From: Burkholderia sp. SRS-W-2-2016 | GTDB taxonomy: Bacteria; Pseudomonadota; Gammaproteobacteria; Burkholderiales; Burkholderiaceae | Reading direction: 5' to 3' | Length of the DNA stretch: 64,000 bases | Assembly (NCBI RefSeq): GCF_001931485.1 | Contig: NZ_MSDV01000028.1 | Location: 62,001-126,000 of the forward strand | Part shown: positions 28,356 to 37,068 of the stretch, piece by piece | Layout of the letters: each line of letters opens with the position of its first letter | Numbering within the stretch: position 1 is the stretch's first letter | The notes under the pieces: model-generated | Told to the model about the DNA's origin: nothing | The model's database searches: none | Seen by the model: only the letters and a program-made list of their open reading frames with translations | Translations under genes and position numbers: made by a program

Positions 28356-29288
28356 TTGCTCAACCGTAAAGTCATCATTTCATGCGCGGTCACCGGCGCG
28401 ACGCATACGCCGTCGATGTCCGAACATCTGCCGCTGACGCCCGCGCAAATCGCCGCGCAATCGATCGAAGCAGCCGAAGCCGGCGCCGCGATCCTGCATC
28501 TGCATGCGCGCGATCCGGTCGACGGCCGGCCCACGCCGTCGCCCGAGGTGTTCCGGCAATTCGTCCCGCAGATCGTCGCCGCGACCGATGCGGTGATCAA
28601 CATCACGACCGGCGGCAGTACCCGGATGACGCTCGCCGAGCGCCTCGCCTATCCGCGCATTGCGAAGCCGGAAATGTGTTCGCTCAATATGGGCTCGATG
28701 AACTTCTCGATTCATCCGATCGCCCAGCGCATTTCGTCGTGGCGCTACGACTGGGAGAAGGACTATCTGGAAGGAATGGAAGACACGATCTTCCGCAATA
28801 CCTTCCGCGACATCAAACACATCCTGCTCGAACTCGGCGAATACGGCACGCGTTTCGAATTCGAATGCTACGACGTCGGCCACCTTTACAATCTCGCGCA
28901 TTTTGTCGACGCGGGATTGATCAAGCCGCCGTTCTTCATTCAGTCGGTATTCGGCATTCTCGGCGGACTCGGCGCGGAGCCCGAGAACATGTCAGTGATG
29001 CGCGCGACCGCGGACCGCCTGTTCGGCCGCGAGAACTATCACTTCTCGATTCTCGGCGCGGGCCGTCACCAGATGGCGTTCGTGACGATGGGCGCGATCA
29101 TGGGCGGCAACGTGCGCGTCGGCCTCGAAGACAGCGTGTATCTGGCGAAGGGCGTGAAGGCCGAAACCAATGCGCAGCAGGTGCGCAAGATTCGCCACAT
29201 TCTCGAAGAGCTGTCGTTCGAGATCGCGACGCCGGCCGAAGCGCGGCAAATGCTCGGCCTGAAAGGCGCGAGCAAGGTCAACTTTTAA
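28356..29288 (+). CDS. Beta-keto acid cleavage enzyme (BKACE, DUF849)
   Basis: Zn-dependent TIM-barrel enzyme that condenses a beta-keto acid with acetyl-CoA and releases acetoacetate plus a new CoA ester (Kce-type reaction). 310 aa from a TTG at 28356 with AGGAGA seven bases upstream; no nearer ATG exists before the conserved start (NRKVIISCAVTGATHTPSMS). Family motifs are HLHARDP (metal-binding His pair), NITTGGS, PEMCSLNMGSMNF, FECYDVGHL, GAGRHQM and GGNVRVGLEDSVY. It is the first gene of an operon with an MFS transporter and a short-chain dehydrogenase that could supply the keto acid by oxidising a beta-hydroxy acid. Exact substrate unknown; dehydrocarnitine-type acids are one possibility. 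Confidence 0.92.
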   Translation: MLNRKVIISCAVTGATHTPSMSEHLPLTPAQIAAQSIEAAEAGAAILHLHARDPVDGRPTPSPEVFRQFVPQIVAATDAVINITTGGSTRMTLAERLAYPRIAKPEMCSLNMGSMNFSIHPIAQRISSWRYDWEKDYLEGMEDTIFRNTFRDIKHILLELGEYGTRFEFECYDVGHLYNLAHFVDAGLIKPPFFIQSVFGILGGLGAEPENMSVMRATADRLFGRENYHFSILGAGRHQMAFVTMGAIMGGNVRVGLEDSVYLAKGVKAETNAQQVRKIRHILEELSFEIATPAEARQMLGLKGASKVNF

Positions 29289-29353
29289 GCGCAATACAAC
29301 GCAACGCAAACGCGATTCGACAACAACAACGCGCAAACTTTGGTGGAGACAAC

Positions 29354-30700
29354 ATGGCAAACCAGCTGAACGGCGACAGCGATCTGCTGCATCGCCTCGC
29401 GACGCACAAGGCAATGTGGCGGATCATCCCGCTGATGTGCGCGATCTATTTCATGTCGTATCTGGATCGCACCAACGTGTCGCTAGCGAAGGCGCGACTC
29501 GCAACCGATCTCGGCATCAGCGCGGCGGCTTACGGGCTCGGCGCGGGCATTTTCTTTATCGGCTATGCGCTGCTCGAAGTGCCGAGCAACCTGATCGCGC
29601 ACCGGGTCGGGCCGCGGCGCTGGATCGCGCGTATCGCGCTCACGTGGGGCGCGCTGTCGGCGGCGATGATGTTCGTGCAGGGCGAAGCGTCGTTCTACAC
29701 AATTCGCGTATTGCTCGGCATCGCGGAGGCGGGCCTGTTTCCGGCGCTGATGTATATGGTCACGCTGTGGTTCGCGCCGAAGGACCGTTCGCTGGTGATC
29801 GGCTGGATCTATACCGCGCCCGCGCTGGCCTTGATCATCGGCAATCCGATCGGCGGCCTGCTGATGCAGATGGACGGCATCGGCGGCTTGCACGGCTGGC
29901 AATGGCTGTTCCTGCTCGAAGGACTGCCAACCATCGTGGTCGGCGCGGTGCTGTGGTTCAAATTGCCGGAAAAGCCGTCCGACGCGCGCTGGCTCTCGCG
30001 TGAAGAAGCGCAGGTGCTCGAAGCGCGCGCGGTGCCCGAAGCCGCGCATAAGGGCCTGTTCTCGCCGGACTGGGTCGCCGCGTTGAAGCGCCCCGCGACC
30101 GTGCTGATCGGCCTGATCTATTTCCTCAACCAGGTCGCGCTGGTCGGACTCGTGTTCTTCACCCCGGCAATGATCCAGCAGATGCATGTCGATTCGTCGC
30201 TGATGATCGGGCTGCTGTCGACCAGCGTCGGCTTCGGCTTTCTGCTGGGCGTGCTGGTCGTGCCGCGCATTCATCGACGCCTCACCAACGATTGCCGCTA
30301 TCTCGGCGTGCTGACCGCCGGCCTCGTGGTCAGCGCAATGCTGTTCACGTGGTCGAACTGGTTGCCGGCACAGTTGCTGCTGTTCGTCGCGACCGCGTTC
30401 TTCGCCGGCGGCGTGCTGCCGCTGTACTGGGCGATCTCGATGAAGTGGCTGCACGGCATCCAGGCTGCCGCCGGACTCGCGTTCATCAATACGATCGGGC
30501 TGATCGGCGGCTTCGTCGGCCCTTATCTGTTCGGTCTCGCCGAAAGCGCGACGGGCAAAAGTTCGGCGGGTTTCTCGGTCGTGATCGGCGCATCGATTCT
30601 CGGCCTGCTGCTGGTGCCCCTTCTCGCGAAAGCGATTCAATCGCAGAATCTCGGCGCTGACGCAACGAGCGACGCCATTTACCCGTCACAAGCTTCCTGA
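29354..30700 (+). CDS. MFS transporter (ACS family)
   Basis: 448 aa from the ATG at 29354, with GGTGGAG seven bases upstream; the same frame is open far upstream inside the previous gene but is a shadow there. Twelve hydrophobic helices. ACS-family landmarks include YFMSYLDRTNVSLAKARL, GYALLEVPSNLIAHRVGPR, RVLLGIAEAGLFPALMYMV and a central LPEKPSDARWLS loop. Likely imports the organic acid processed by the neighbouring cleavage enzyme and dehydrogenase. Confidence 0.92.
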   Translation: MANQLNGDSDLLHRLATHKAMWRIIPLMCAIYFMSYLDRTNVSLAKARLATDLGISAAAYGLGAGIFFIGYALLEVPSNLIAHRVGPRRWIARIALTWGALSAAMMFVQGEASFYTIRVLLGIAEAGLFPALMYMVTLWFAPKDRSLVIGWIYTAPALALIIGNPIGGLLMQMDGIGGLHGWQWLFLLEGLPTIVVGAVLWFKLPEKPSDARWLSREEAQVLEARAVPEAAHKGLFSPDWVAALKRPATVLIGLIYFLNQVALVGLVFFTPAMIQQMHVDSSLMIGLLSTSVGFGFLLGVLVVPRIHRRLTNDCRYLGVLTAGLVVSAMLFTWSNWLPAQLLLFVATAFFAGGVLPLYWAISMKWLHGIQAAAGLAFINTIGLIGGFVGPYLFGLAESATGKSSAGFSVVIGASILGLLLVPLLAKAIQSQNLGADATSDAIYPSQAS

Positions 30701-30708
30701 ACACTGAT

Positions 30709-31500
30709 ATGAAAACCATCGAGCTTCTGAAACCCACCCCCGGTTTGCGCGTGCTGATCTCGGGCGCCGCCGCCGGCATCGGCGCGGCGATCGCGCAAGC
30801 GTTTCTCGACGTCGACGCGAATGTGTATGTGTGCGACGTCGATCCGGCCGCTATCGAGAAAGCGAAGAGCGCGAATCCGCGGCTGCATGTCGGCGTTGCC
30901 GACGTGTCGGATCGCGAGCAGGTAGACCGCGTAATCGACGACGCCGGCAACAAGCTCGGCGGACTCGACGTTCTGGTCAACAACGCGGGCATTGCCGGGC
31001 CGACCGGCGGCATCGACGAGATCGATCCGCAGCAGTGGGACCGCACGATTGCGACCAACCTGAACAGCCAGTACTACTTCCTGCATCGCGCGGTGCCGCT
31101 GCTGAAAGAGACCTCGACGCAGCCGTGCATCATCTCGATGGCGTCGGTCGCGGGGCGCCTGGGCTACGCATTTCGCACGCCATATGCGGCGAGCAAGTGG
31201 GCGATCGTCGGCATGGTCAAGTCGCTCGCGGTCGAACTCGGGCCGAGCAATATCCGTGTCAATGCGATTTTGCCGGGGGTTGTCGAAGGCGAGCGGATGG
31301 ACCGGGTGATTTCCGCGCGCGCCGAAGCGCTCGGGATCGGTTTCGAGCAGATGAAGAACGAATACCTCGAGAAGATCTCGCTGCGCCGCATGGTCACTGT
31401 CGACGATATCGCGGCGATGACGCTGTTCCTCGCGTCGCCGGCCGGCCGCAACGTGTCGGGGCAGGCGATCAGTGTCGACGGGAACGTCGAATATCTGTAA
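30709..31500 (+). CDS. SDR-family oxidoreductase
   Basis: Classical short-chain dehydrogenase, 263 aa, starting eight bases after the transporter stop. The cofactor motif is SGAAAGIG (residues ~18-25), followed by CDVDPAAI, whose Asp at the end of strand 2 favours NAD over NADP. NNAGIAGP, the catalytic Ser in ISMASVAG and YAASK (Tyr/Lys) are all present; the C-terminus ends VSGQAISVDGNVEYL. In this operon it would oxidise a 3-hydroxy acid to the 3-keto acid used by the cleavage enzyme; this role is inferred. Confidence 0.92.
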   Translation: MKTIELLKPTPGLRVLISGAAAGIGAAIAQAFLDVDANVYVCDVDPAAIEKAKSANPRLHVGVADVSDREQVDRVIDDAGNKLGGLDVLVNNAGIAGPTGGIDEIDPQQWDRTIATNLNSQYYFLHRAVPLLKETSTQPCIISMASVAGRLGYAFRTPYAASKWAIVGMVKSLAVELGPSNIRVNAILPGVVEGERMDRVISARAEALGIGFEQMKNEYLEKISLRRMVTVDDIAAMTLFLASPAGRNVSGQAISVDGNVEYL

Positions 31501-31517
31501 CGCGTTGCAGGCAAATG

Positions 31518-31546
31518 GGCCGCCGGGCGAGTAGCATCCGGCGGCC
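31518..31546 (+). terminator. Hairpin after the SDR gene
   Basis: GGCCGCCGG (31518-31526) and CCGGCGGCC (31538-31546) form a perfect 9-bp GC stem 18 bases after the stop codon. Only a weak T-rich tail follows (CTATTTC). Confidence 0.55.
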
Positions 31547-31852
31547 GGCCCTATTTCAACGCTTCCTCGCGTTGCGCGCGCATCGTGCCGACAAAGCCTA
31601 GCGAGAAAGCGACAAGACAAGGCATACGCCGTTATATTTCACACCTTTGCCGATTACTCGATGGACAGTTCGAAAAATCGAACTACTCTTACCGAGTGAA
31701 TCACCATTGACCGGCTGATACAACCCGGATTCCATAATAACGACAACGAGTAGAAATCCGCCATTTTCAGCGCGCGTTAATCCCAACATAAGCCGTATTA
31801 TCTCGAAGGGCGCTCAAGGAGGTTCGTGTCGCGAATCCTCGTGGAGTTTTCT
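31547..31852. other. AT-rich intergenic region with a perfect inverted repeat
   Basis: About 300 bases of lower GC before the unknown membrane protein gene. AGTTCGA (31667-31673) and TCGAACT (31678-31684) form a 7-bp inverted repeat with an AAAA centre, a possible operator. AAGGAGG at 31816-31822 stands just three bases before a GTG in frame with the next gene, too close to be an ideal start site. No other gene seen. Confidence 0.45.
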
Positions 31853-33475
31853 ATGAGTGCTGCGTCTTCAGTAAATGGAATTGGCGACGAATCGCTGCAG
31901 GAGAAACTCAGACAGGACATCAGGTATTGCGAAATGTGCATTTCGCAGGCCGCGCGGGCGGGCGTGACTATTCCCGAACCGATAATCCGCGCGGTCAAGC
32001 TGGCACGCGCGCAACTCCATGCAGGCGGGGTCGATCCGGAAACGGAAGCCGCGTTCTACAGCGCGATGGCGCACATCGCGTCGCACGCGCCTTATCCGAA
32101 TGCGAAAATCGCGGAAGATCTGAGATGTTGCGCAGATGTCGTATCGCATGCGGGGATCACCGGCAGAGCACTCGCAACGTCCGATCTCAATGCGCTCGCC
32201 GCGGCGCGCGATGCGCAGAGGGAGTTCGACTGGTCGCCGGCGGTCGAGGTGCCGTTTTACGATGCAATGAGCCGCATGACCGAATCGATCGCGCCGGTGG
32301 CCGGCGATACGGTCGGCGCCGAAGCACGCAAAGGCGCTCGCAAAGCCATTCGAAACTACTCGCTGCTGGCTGCGCTTCTCACGCTTCTGGTGCTGGTGTT
32401 GTCGTGCCTGCTTTTCGCTATCAAGCAGATCTCCGCCGACGTTGAAGATCGCATCAAGGAGAGCGATCCGATGGCGCTCAGGATGCACAACCAGTTGCAG
32501 GCCTACTCCTCCGCGCTGTCGAGAGCGAACGAGCAGGTCAATCAGCGTCGTTCCGAGGATGTGCTCGAACAGATGCAGAACTCTCCCGAAGCAGTGGCGA
32601 TCAAGGACACACTGCAAAAGTTCGCGGCCAATAATCGCCAGTTGTATTCGGACATCGAGCGCACGAGAACGATAAGCCGACTATTTTTCTGGCTGCCGAA
32701 TCAGCTGGGCCAACACCTGTACGCGCTGTTCGGCAAGCCGTGGGGCGAAAACTGGGGCATCGTGAAGAGCCTGTATGGGCAGAATTGCCCGTCGGCGGAT
32801 ACCGGGAGCGTGCCGGACCCGAATTTCGCGCTCTCCAACGGCATGCCGCCCGGCTCCCCTCCAATTGTGCACACGCCGCCAGCAACCGCGGATTGGGAAT
32901 GCTCGACCAATTCCTTGCGCCATGCACTGGAAATAGATGTGCCGCTCTTCGATATCAGCACGACATCGGATCAGAAAAACCAGCAGATTCCAAAAGACAC
33001 AGTGAATCAGGGCTTCCAGAAAATCGCGCTCTATCAGCAGATTCGCGCGACGGCGAACTACGCCCGCGACAATATCCTCACCTTCGTCGGCATGACAACC
33101 GGCTTCGTCCTGCCGATTCTTTACGCGTGGCTGGGCGCGACCGCCGCGATCCTTCGCAAGTTACGCGACGATACCGCCGCGTGTCTTTTTCACCCCGAAT
33201 ACTCGAAGGTCGCCAATCGTGCGCATGTGACAACAGCAGTGATCGTCGGCATTTCGATCGGGCTTTTCAGCGAGATGCTCCAGGAGGGTAAGAGCATGTC
33301 GCCGCTGGCGGTCGCGTTCGTCGCAGGTTATGCGTCAGACAGGTTCTTCCAGTTCATCGACCGGCTCGTGCACGCGTTGTTTCCATCGGACCGTGAGCAG
33401 CCCGAGCCGCCGTCCGAGCCGAAGCGCGAGCGTCCGGCTGCGGCCGGCGAAACCCCGTTGTCCGCGCAGACCTGA
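31853..33475 (+). CDS. Unknown multi-span membrane protein
   Basis: 540 aa from the ATG at 31853, with GGAG six bases upstream; a GTG at 31826 is the alternative. A soluble helical N-terminal half (residues ~1-165) is followed by a first membrane helix (~170-190). A long extracytoplasmic region (~195-415) carries a coiled-coil-like stretch and Cys residues (NCPSADTG, WECST). Two further hydrophobic helices (~420-445 and ~465-490) and a Pro/Glu/Arg-rich charged tail complete it. I do not recognise the family. It precedes the M4 protease/inhibitor pair in an accessory-looking patch, separated by 115 bases, so co-transcription is possible. No function is proposed. Confidence 0.7.
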   Translation: MSAASSVNGIGDESLQEKLRQDIRYCEMCISQAARAGVTIPEPIIRAVKLARAQLHAGGVDPETEAAFYSAMAHIASHAPYPNAKIAEDLRCCADVVSHAGITGRALATSDLNALAAARDAQREFDWSPAVEVPFYDAMSRMTESIAPVAGDTVGAEARKGARKAIRNYSLLAALLTLLVLVLSCLLFAIKQISADVEDRIKESDPMALRMHNQLQAYSSALSRANEQVNQRRSEDVLEQMQNSPEAVAIKDTLQKFAANNRQLYSDIERTRTISRLFFWLPNQLGQHLYALFGKPWGENWGIVKSLYGQNCPSADTGSVPDPNFALSNGMPPGSPPIVHTPPATADWECSTNSLRHALEIDVPLFDISTTSDQKNQQIPKDTVNQGFQKIALYQQIRATANYARDNILTFVGMTTGFVLPILYAWLGATAAILRKLRDDTAACLFHPEYSKVANRAHVTTAVIVGISIGLFSEMLQEGKSMSPLAVAFVAGYASDRFFQFIDRLVHALFPSDREQPEPPSEPKRERPAAAGETPLSAQT

Positions 33476-33590
33476 GCATGCGTAACGTGGCGGGTATTGT
33501 TCGCGCCACGTTGTCACGTCGAGCTTGCGCCGGACTTGTTGTTCTCACCAGCCGTCATTCCTGTCGCCTGGTCCTTTCATGGAGGAAATC

Positions 33591-34670
33591 ATGTGCAATC
33601 ACGCCGGACATCAGCGAGCTCCCTCGATCTATTGCATTCTGCCGCCGCACATGCTCAAGGAAATAGCAAAGAACGGCACGCCGGCACAGCGCTCGGTCGC
33701 CATCGACACGTTGGCGACCGATCACTCGTTCCGCCAGATCCGCTCCGTTCAGTCGGTGCTGCTCGCACCGAAACGCGGCAGTTCCGTCGCGCCGGTTCCG
33801 GCCGTGCCGTCCGCGCACCGCACCATTTACACGGCGAATCAGAGCGAGACGCTGCCCGGTACGTTGGTGAGATCCGAAGGCGGGCCGAAGTCGAACGATG
33901 TCAGTGTGAACGAAGCGTACGACGGCCTCGGTTCGACATTCGAGTTCTATCTGGAGATCTTCCACCGCAATTCGATCGACGATGCGGGCATGCCGCTGAT
34001 TGGCTCGGTGCACTACGGGCAGCAGTACGACAATGCGTTCTGGAATTCGCAGCAGATGGTATTCGGCGATGGCGACGGCACGTTGTTCAACCGCTTTACG
34101 ATCGCACTCGATGTAATCGGCCACGAATTGGCGCACGGGGTCACCGAGCATACGGCAGGCCTGCTCTACTCCGGTCAGCCCGGCGCGCTCAATGAATCCG
34201 TGTCGGATGTGTTCGGCTCGCTGATCAAGCAGTACACGCTGAAGCAGACAGCGGACAAGGCCGACTGGCTGATCGGAGCGGGACTGCTCGCGAGCGGCGT
34301 CAAAGGCGTCGCGCTGCGCTCGATGAAAGAGCCCGGCACCGCTTACGACGATCCGGTGCTCGGCAAGGATCCGCAGCCCGCCGAGATGAGTCAGTATGTG
34401 AACACCGCGCAGGACAACCACGGCGTCCACATCAACTCGGGCATTCCGAACCGTGCGTTCTGCCTGGCTGCACTCGAGATCGGCGGGCATGCGTGGGAAA
34501 AGGTCGGACGCGTGTGGTACGAGACGCTCAACGACTCGCACCTGAAGCCAAACACCAATTTCAAGAGCTTCGCTACACTCACGGTGTCCAATGCCGATCG
34601 GCTATATGGCTCCGGCAGCGCCGAAGCAAAAGCGGTCGGCAAAGCATGGAAGACGGTTGGCGTGCTGTGA
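33591..34670 (+). CDS. M4-family metallopeptidase, protealysin-like
   Basis: Thermolysin-family zinc endopeptidase. 359 aa from the ATG at 33591, with GGAGGA seven bases upstream. There is no signal peptide. The short N-terminal propeptide has the protealysin-type PPHMLKEIAKNGT segment. Catalytic residues are intact: HELAH at 178-182 (zinc ligands and catalytic Glu), the third zinc ligand Glu202 in NESVSDVFG, and the transition-state His region DNHGVHINSGIPNRAF. Its length and short propeptide match protealysins rather than secreted thermolysins. The stop codon overlaps the start of the inhibitor-like gene, implying translational coupling. Confidence 0.93.
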   Translation: MCNHAGHQRAPSIYCILPPHMLKEIAKNGTPAQRSVAIDTLATDHSFRQIRSVQSVLLAPKRGSSVAPVPAVPSAHRTIYTANQSETLPGTLVRSEGGPKSNDVSVNEAYDGLGSTFEFYLEIFHRNSIDDAGMPLIGSVHYGQQYDNAFWNSQQMVFGDGDGTLFNRFTIALDVIGHELAHGVTEHTAGLLYSGQPGALNESVSDVFGSLIKQYTLKQTADKADWLIGAGLLASGVKGVALRSMKEPGTAYDDPVLGKDPQPAEMSQYVNTAQDNHGVHINSGIPNRAFCLAALEIGGHAWEKVGRVWYETLNDSHLKPNTNFKSFATLTVSNADRLYGSGSAEAKAVGKAWKTVGVL

Positions 34671-35080
34671 GTCGAGCAGCGGGCAGATGGGGCCGCGTGC
34701 TGGCCGGGCCCGTCTGCCTCTGTCTGATATTGGCAGGCTGTATGACCGATGGCGCCGCTCAAAAGGAGTTGCCGATGCATGCGGAATTGTTCATCGACGG
34801 AGGCGTCGGCTTCTTTCCCGGACTCGCGCGGCCGATCGTGCTCGATGAAAACCAGCTTCCGGCCGCGGAGCGCGAAGAGCTTGCGCAACTCGTATCGGCC
34901 GCCCGCATGGCGCCGGCCGGGATGAAAGCAGCGGCGACAAAAGCCGTGCCGGACGGGCGGGCCTATCGCATCCGCATTACCGCTGGCGACGACACGACGG
35001 AGTTCAGTTGCGCCGACCCTGCCGTTCCCCCCTCCTTTGCGGCGCTGATGGCGTTCATCAAAGCGCACGGAAGTCGTTGA
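34667..35080 (+). CDS. Emfourin-like M4 protease inhibitor with lipoprotein signal
   Basis: 137 aa from a GTG at 34667 that overlaps the protease stop (GTGA); an in-frame ATG at 34646 is an alternative. The N-terminus is a lipoprotein signal (RWGRVLAGPVCLCLILAGC). The body from MHAELFIDGGVGFFPGLARP, with D-x-x-x-LP, ELAQLV and YRIRITAGDDTTEFSCAD, matches the emfourin pattern, the protein inhibitors encoded next to protealysins. Known emfourins are small proteins without such a leader. A start at the internal ATG 34742 or 34775 would remove the signal and give the usual size, so the start deserves attention. Role inferred: restrains the adjacent protease. Confidence 0.8.
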   Translation: MSRAAGRWGRVLAGPVCLCLILAGCMTDGAAQKELPMHAELFIDGGVGFFPGLARPIVLDENQLPAAEREELAQLVSAARMAPAGMKAAATKAVPDGRAYRIRITAGDDTTEFSCADPAVPPSFAALMAFIKAHGSR

Positions 35081-35099
35081 ACGCGGCGCTGCGGACCGG

Positions 35100-36023
35100 C
35101 TAGTGCGGAACAGGCGTTGGGTCCGGCGTGATCAGCAGATCCTCAGGGCGAAATCGCAGTTGCAATGCGTTGTTCACGATAGTGAACGTGTCGTGCATAT
35201 TGCCTTTTTCGCCGTCCGGCAAGCGCAGCGTGTCGTCTCGACGAACGGGATCGTCGCGAATCCACTCATCAAAGCGGTCGAGGCCCACATGCCCTTCATC
35301 GAGAAACGTTGCGAGCCGTCGAAATAGTTTCGGCCACATGACCAGTGCCTGAGCGTCGCCAAGGTTCTGCACCACAGCAGCTTTTTCAGTCGTGATGCTC
35401 TCCTGCGGAAACAGCCCGGCGCCGGTTTTTCGTGCACAGTGAACGGCCGCACGCAGATGCCTGACGAGCGACATCGGCATCGAATCGTACGGCTCGACAT
35501 AGACGAGTCCTGCGACGACCAACTTCGCGTTGACACTCTGGTCCAGCATCTCCGTCTCGACGAACATGCCCTCACCATCGTCGTGATCCGACCCGCCCGC
35601 GTACACGAGCCCCAGCAAACGGCCATTCGCTTCAATCCCGTTCGCCAATACGAAGCCGGGTAACTGGCTCTGATCGACGGATTCGACGACGTTAGGCAAA
35701 TCTTCGAAAAAGCGCACGTTGGTAAATCCCAGCAGTTGCAGATTGCGGTCGCGCGCGGCGCGCGCCAATGCCAGTTGCTGATGTACGCCAACGAAGTGCG
35801 TTTCGAGCGCGTCGACACCCTCGTAGCGAACGTTGATCCGTCCGCCGTGGATATCCGCCGGCCGGCCGGAGATCTTTCGTAGCTGGCGGACAACGTCGGG
35901 AGAGTCGGGGATAAACGCGACGGTATCGCCGTCGGGCTGCGGTCCCTGGCGCGGCTTTTCCGCGTTGTGAATCCAGTACTTGCCTTTGACTACGGTATAG
36001 CGTGATTTCTTTTCTGCGACCAT
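35100..36023 (-). CDS. Staphylococcal nuclease-like (SNase-fold) protein
   Basis: 307 aa from the ATG at 36021-36023, with AGGAG seven bases upstream; the open frame runs further up without a site. Residues 31-34 are DGDT. The segment RYEGVDALE keeps the exact R-x4-D-x2-E spacing (Arg66, Asp71, Glu74) of the SNase catalytic and calcium-binding residues. There is no signal peptide, and the long C-terminal region (~120-307) is unlike micrococcal nuclease. It may be an intracellular or non-classically exported nuclease. It is convergent with the inhibitor-like gene. Family placement rests on these motifs only. Confidence 0.65.
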   Translation of the reverse strand: MVAEKKSRYTVVKGKYWIHNAEKPRQGPQPDGDTVAFIPDSPDVVRQLRKISGRPADIHGGRINVRYEGVDALETHFVGVHQQLALARAARDRNLQLLGFTNVRFFEDLPNVVESVDQSQLPGFVLANGIEANGRLLGLVYAGGSDHDDGEGMFVETEMLDQSVNAKLVVAGLVYVEPYDSMPMSLVRHLRAAVHCARKTGAGLFPQESITTEKAAVVQNLGDAQALVMWPKLFRRLATFLDEGHVGLDRFDEWIRDDPVRRDDTLRLPDGEKGNMHDTFTIVNNALQLRFRPEDLLITPDPTPVPH

Positions 36024-36372
36024 GATGTCTCTCCTTTTACAGTACCCGCATAAAGCGCTTTTGCCGTCCTGCTTCCAGCGAAGAAAACAACCAGCATTCG
36101 CGCAGCTCGATTCGAGCAGCGCGAAGATCGGAGAGGAACAGGAGGTATGCCGTTGAAAAGAGTCTGTAAAAATTATTGGCCGCGTGAGTCGAAATTCAAA
36201 CTCGTTTGGAATGAATCTTTTGTGACATTTAAAATCGACTTCGAATATCCGAAATCCGAAACGTAGTAACCGGTTCGCCGGCCGCCAGGGTTTCCCCTCC
36301 TGCAACCCGCCCGAAAACATCCTAGTCTCAAAGACGAGAAACTAACTAACTCATCAATTAGTTGACCGGAAC
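36024..36372. promoter_or_regulatory. Divergent promoter region with a candidate TetR operator
   Basis: 349 bases between the SNase-like gene and the TetR gene. Near its right end AACTAA recurs twice and TTAGTT follows, forming an inverted repeat (roughly AACTAACTCATCAATTAGTT, ending about ten bases before the TetR ATG). A self-repressing TetR commonly binds such a site. The left half is AT-rich and has no gene. Confidence 0.45.
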
Positions 36373-37068
36373 ATGGCTTTGCCTGCCCGCTCCCGCATGG
36401 GTCGCCGTTCGCATCCGCAGGACTTCGACGCGCGCGAACATCTGCTCGATGTCGCGGTGCGACTGTTCGCCGAGCGCGGTATCGCCAATACGACGGTCGC
36501 GCAGATCGCGGCCGCCAGCGGCGTGACGTCTGCGATGGTGCACTACTGGTTTCAAACCCGCGAAAAGCTGCTCGACGCGCTGTTCGAAGAAAAACTGCTG
36601 GTCGCATTCGACTCGGTCTGGCAGCCCGCCGATCCCGCCCACGACGATCCGCTCGCGCTCACTCAAGGTATCGTCACCCGCATGTTCGACGTCACCGCGC
36701 GGATGCCATGGCTGCCTTCGCTGTGGCTGCGCGAAGTGATCAACGAAGGCGGCCTGCTGCGCGAACGCGCGCTCGCGCATCTGCCGGCATCGAAGCTCGC
36801 GGGCTTCGCGCAGAACATCGCGCGCGGCTGCGCGTCGGGGCAGTTGAACGCGCAGCTCGAACCGCTGCTGCTGTTCAATTCGGTGCTCGGTCTGGTGATG
36901 CTGCCGCAGGCCACCGCGAAAATCTGGCAGCGTCTGGATCCGCACGCATCGTTCGAGCGCGCGACGCTCGAGCGCCATGTGGTCGCGCTGCTGACGCATG
37001 GAATCAGCGGCGGCCCGACGCCAACGCCGGTGTCGGCGTCACGCCGCGCGAAAAGGCCCGCGCCATGA
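36373..37068 (+). CDS. TetR/AcrR-family transcriptional regulator
   Basis: 231 aa. The N-terminal helix-turn-helix is clear: DVAVRLFAERGIANTTVAQI, then AASGVTSAMVHYWFQTREKLLDAL (residues ~25-70). The C-terminal ligand domain is helical, with a Pro/Thr/Arg-rich end. It is the first gene of a four-gene efflux operon; its stop overlaps the next start (ATGA). It likely represses the operon and is released by the compound exported. Confidence 0.92.
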   Translation: MALPARSRMGRRSHPQDFDAREHLLDVAVRLFAERGIANTTVAQIAAASGVTSAMVHYWFQTREKLLDALFEEKLLVAFDSVWQPADPAHDDPLALTQGIVTRMFDVTARMPWLPSLWLREVINEGGLLRERALAHLPASKLAGFAQNIARGCASGQLNAQLEPLLLFNSVLGLVMLPQATAKIWQRLDPHASFERATLERHVVALLTHGISGGPTPTPVSASRRAKRPAP

